The translations under genes and the position numbers were made by a program. A stretch of 9,174 bases of DNA from Chloroflexota bacterium (GTDB taxonomy: Bacteria; Chloroflexota; Dehalococcoidia; UBA2979), in assembly GCA_002725365.1 (NCBI GenBank), contig PBOW01000020.1, positions 1-9,174 on the forward strand. The letters run 5' to 3'. Shown piece by piece: positions 7,176 to 9,174 of this stretch. Within the stretch, counting starts at the first letter, position 1. The number at the start of each line of letters is the position of its first letter. The notes under the pieces were generated by a model. That model made no database searches. It was given only the letters and a program-made list of their open reading frames with translations, and was not told the DNA's origin.

Positions 7176-8483
7176 GTGTATTTGTTGAAAATAAACGTTA
7201 ATCTCAAAAGCCAGGTCCTTCGAATCAAATCTATTTTTCCAGGTTGGTTGGTCGTGCTTGGTGCTTCTATAGCGCTAGTGGCTTCCCAGGGTGCAAGCGG
7301 CGCGCCCTTAGGTGTTCTACAACGTCCCATGCTTGATGAGCTTGGATGGAGTTCTGCTCAATATTCATTGAGTGCCACACTCTCATCGTTACTGGGTGGG
7401 GTTGCGGGCGTCATAATCGGGCCTTTTTTGGATAAGTTTGGTGCTCGGAGACTGGTGTTTTTTGGCGCAGTAGTGATTGCACTTTCCTTTTTTGGTCTCT
7501 CGCAAATGAATTCATTCATTGTGTTTCTCATCTTGGCTGCTCTTGCAGGAGCTTTAGGAACAACTCTTGCCGGACCATTTGTGGTTAATGTAACGGTGGC
7601 AAAGTGGTTCGTTGTCAATCGTGGCTGGGCTTTGGCTCTTGGTTCTACCGGGGTCTCTATTGGTAACATGCTGTGGCCGATTGTGATGACGAATTTGGTG
7701 GACATGTGGGGCTGGCGTAACGGTTACTTTTGGCTTGCAAGCATAGTATTGGGACTCTTGGTTGTAAGTGGCCTGCTGCTGAGAAGTAAACCGGAAGACT
7801 ATGGCTTGCTGCCAGACGGTGTTGGTGTGGAAACAGCTGATAGTCAGCGAAAATCGGACTACCTTCGCGTTGTAGATGATTCCGAAAATTCTCTTACCCG
7901 TGGACAAGCGTTACGGACAAGATCTCTGTGGTTGATTAGCGGTGCCTACGGTATACACATGGCCGCGCTGGTCGCAGTATTAATGCATGGGATCCCATTT
8001 ATGACTGATTCTGGATTTTCCCGAAATATTGCAGCCTCAGCAATGGCGATAAATGGTTTTGCTAATCTATGTTCGAAAGCTCCGTGGGCATGGGGATTAG
8101 GTAGATTTCCGGTGCGCTATTTAGCTGCATTGACATTTGCTTCGTCTGGCACGGGAGTTGGGCTAATGCTGATAGCTACCTCATTTCAGTCGCTTCCCTT
8201 GCTGGTCTTGGGATTCTTCTTCTGGGGATTTGGTTTTGGCGGTACGATCCCCGTTGGGGAGTCGATTTGGGCTGATTACTATGGGCGGAAATATTTGGGG
8301 GCGGTGCGAGGTGTAGGTAAACCTTTGACCATTATTCTTGCGTCATTAGGGCCATTGTTAGTAGGCTGGAGTTTCGATATCTACGAGTCTTATAGAGGAG
8401 CATTTTTTTTTCTCGTTGTGGGATATTGCTTTGGAGCAGTGATGATTTTGAATTCTCCCAGGCCGCGTCCAACTCATGTTTGA
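7176..8483 (+). CDS. MFS transporter (oxalate/formate antiporter or monocarboxylate-porter-like)
   Basis: A 435-aa integral membrane protein with about 12 hydrophobic helices, predicted to move a small solute using an ion gradient; the substrate is unknown. MFS motif A is clear in the loop after TM2: GPFLDKFGARR at residues 82-92. The segment WFVVNRGWALALGSTG (144-159) and the central-loop LLRSKPEDYGLLPDG (201-215) are typical of the OFA/monocarboxylate-like branch. A hydrophilic loop at about 203-247 separates the two six-helix halves. The start is GTG 7176, 8 nt after the nuoB stop, without a Shine-Dalgarno. TTG codons at 7182 and 7185 are other options, since no ATG occurs before TM1. The close spacing suggests cotranscription with nuoB, with no obvious functional tie. 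It contains a run of nine T (8403-8411). Confidence 0.88.
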   Translation: MYLLKINVNLKSQVLRIKSIFPGWLVVLGASIALVASQGASGAPLGVLQRPMLDELGWSSAQYSLSATLSSLLGGVAGVIIGPFLDKFGARRLVFFGAVVIALSFFGLSQMNSFIVFLILAALAGALGTTLAGPFVVNVTVAKWFVVNRGWALALGSTGVSIGNMLWPIVMTNLVDMWGWRNGYFWLASIVLGLLVVSGLLLRSKPEDYGLLPDGVGVETADSQRKSDYLRVVDDSENSLTRGQALRTRSLWLISGAYGIHMAALVAVLMHGIPFMTDSGFSRNIAASAMAINGFANLCSKAPWAWGLGRFPVRYLAALTFASSGTGVGLMLIATSFQSLPLLVLGFFFWGFGFGGTIPVGESIWADYYGRKYLGAVRGVGKPLTIILASLGPLLVGWSFDIYESYRGAFFFLVVGYCFGAVMILNSPRPRPTHV

Positions 8484-8553
8484 GGACTGGTTCGATATAG
8501 TTGATCCCGTGGTAACCTCGAGGGGTTGCAAACATTCAATAGTATTGTTATCT

Positions 8554-8558
8554 GGAGG
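8554..8558 (+). promoter_or_regulatory. sodN ribosome binding site
   Basis: GGAGG lies 9 nt before ATG 8568. It settles the start there rather than at the upstream in-frame TTG at 8526, and gives the short propeptide expected for Ni-SOD. Confidence 0.8.
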
Positions 8559-8567
8559 ACGATTGAA

Positions 8568-8990
8568 ATGAATTTTACTAGCAAAATTGTCAGTCTAATT
8601 AAACCTAGAGTTGACGCGCACGCTCACTGCGATGTTCCATGTGGGATTTATGACCCTAAAGATGCTCAGTTAGCAGCAGAAACCGTCGAAAAGATGATGA
8701 CCCTTATGGACGGTGTCGACGCAGGTTCGAAAGAGACACGTAACTCATTTATTCGGTATGTGGCTGCGAAAGAAGTACACGCTGAGAAAGTTAAGCATGA
8801 AGTGAGAATAATCTGGGGCGATTACTTCAAGCCTGAACACCTCGACAAATTCCCCGACCTGCACACCAAAGTATGGCAAATTATGAAGACAGCAAGTGCT
8901 TGTCGACAGGGTGCTGACGTAGCGGATGCTGCGAACTTGCGTCAGCAAGTGGACGAATTTGCTGACATGTTTTGGGCGACCAAGTCTTAA
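8568..8990 (+). CDS. sodN: Nickel superoxide dismutase precursor (Ni-SOD)
   Basis: Converts superoxide to peroxide and oxygen in a homohexamer of four-helix bundles. The protein is 140 aa. The nickel hook HCDVPCGIYDP begins at His20. After removal of 19 residues (MNFTSKIVSLIKPRVDAHA), mature His1, Cys2 and Cys6 (precursor His20, Cys21, Cys25) become the Ni ligands, with Asp3 and Tyr9 also conserved. This leaves 121 mature residues, close to the roughly 117 of Streptomyces Ni-SOD. The propeptide is not a classical secretion signal, so the enzyme is probably cytoplasmic. The start is ATG 8568 with GGAGG 9 nt upstream. The maturation protease gene sodX follows after 14 nt. Transcription probably starts in 8484-8567, where I see no convincing hexamer pair. 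Confidence 0.96.
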   Translation: MNFTSKIVSLIKPRVDAHAHCDVPCGIYDPKDAQLAAETVEKMMTLMDGVDAGSKETRNSFIRYVAAKEVHAEKVKHEVRIIWGDYFKPEHLDKFPDLHTKVWQIMKTASACRQGADVADAANLRQQVDEFADMFWATKS

Positions 8991-9004
8991 TTTGAAGTGA
9001 TGTG

Positions 9005-9174
9005 ATGTTCTTGGGTGGAGGCTTAACTCCGGTCAGGTGTCTAGGCGAGAGTATGCGACCTGCTCTTGAGCCAGGTGATTTTTTGCTGATGACATCTGGA
9101 GCTCCTCCTGCAGAAAATGCTCGTGGAGCAATAGTCTGCTTTAGAGACCCACGCAGTGCTTCTGGAAGATTTCT
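9005..9174 (+). CDS. sodX: Nickel-type superoxide dismutase maturation protease SodX, N-terminal part (runs off the window end)
   Basis: A signal-peptidase-like S26 protease that removes the Ni-SOD propeptide so that the mature N-terminal His can bind nickel. The frame opens after TGA 8993-8995 and gives 56 complete codons from ATG 9005 (GTG 9002 is an alternative) to the window edge. PVRCLGESMRPALEPGDFLL contains the S26 box GESM with the nucleophile Ser15 (numbered from ATG 9005), and a downstream VCFRDPR segment fits the following strands. The general-base Lys lies beyond the window. No N-terminal membrane anchor precedes the Ser box, unlike typical leader peptidase. No clear Shine-Dalgarno is present, so coupling to sodN, 14 nt upstream, is likely. 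Position and motif make SodX the best call. Confidence 0.88.
   Translation, partial: MFLGGGLTPVRCLGESMRPALEPGDFLLMTSGAPPAENARGAIVCFRDPRSASGRF

Noticed and set aside
8512..8529. Weak hairpin GTAACCT/GGGTTGC between the MFS gene and sodN as a terminator
   Set aside because: The stem is short with G-U pairs and no T run follows.
8526..8570. Upstream TTG start for sodN
   Set aside because: GGAGG is correctly spaced for ATG 8568, and the longer propeptide would be unusual for Ni-SOD.

Overview
The window is an ordinary, densely packed bacterial chromosome segment of moderate base composition. It carries about eleven genes, two of them cut by the window ends. No mobile elements, CRISPR arrays, rRNAs or tRNAs are visible. 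The gene set (single CIRCE-controlled groEL, Ni-type superoxide dismutase, selenocysteine-containing SelD, C-terminally extended NuoB, endonuclease III) and the protein sequences suggest a free-living, probably marine or aquatic bacterium. My best guess is Chloroflexota, for example an SAR202/Dehalococcoidia-like lineage. That placement rests on recognition of sequence style, not on a search.

Layout. Positions 1-1412 (minus strand) hold the start of argB and all of argJ, two steps of arginine biosynthesis, with the argB ribosome site fused to the argJ stop. A 65-bp divergent region follows, with overlapping -10 boxes on the two strands. Next, on the plus strand, are a PAT/YncA-type GNAT acetyltransferase and an overlapping gene for a multi-pass membrane protein of unknown function. 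The latter converges, with a 1-bp gap, on a minus-strand endonuclease III gene (nth). Divergent from nth is selD. Its reading frame runs through an in-frame TGA at 3446-3448 at the catalytic Cys/Sec position, so the gene really starts near 3395 and encodes a selenoprotein. A simple ORF caller would lose its first 29 residues.

Downstream are a perfect CIRCE operator (4514-4540) and groEL, with no groES beside it. groEL ends at a perfect 18-bp-stem terminator (6279-6318). After the terminator come a stand-alone nuoB (complex I N2-cluster subunit), which appears to be leaderless, and an MFS transporter 8 nt behind it. The window ends with sodN (Ni superoxide dismutase with a propeptide) and the start of its maturation protease sodX.

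How the genes work together. argJ-argB and sodN-sodX are clear functional pairs. SelD makes the selenium donor needed for its own selenocysteine. The other genes look like independent housekeeping units. I see no convincing undescribed multi-gene system. The most notable points are the Sec-containing SelD with its candidate bSECIS hairpins, the symmetric divergent promoter, and the apparent leaderless starts.
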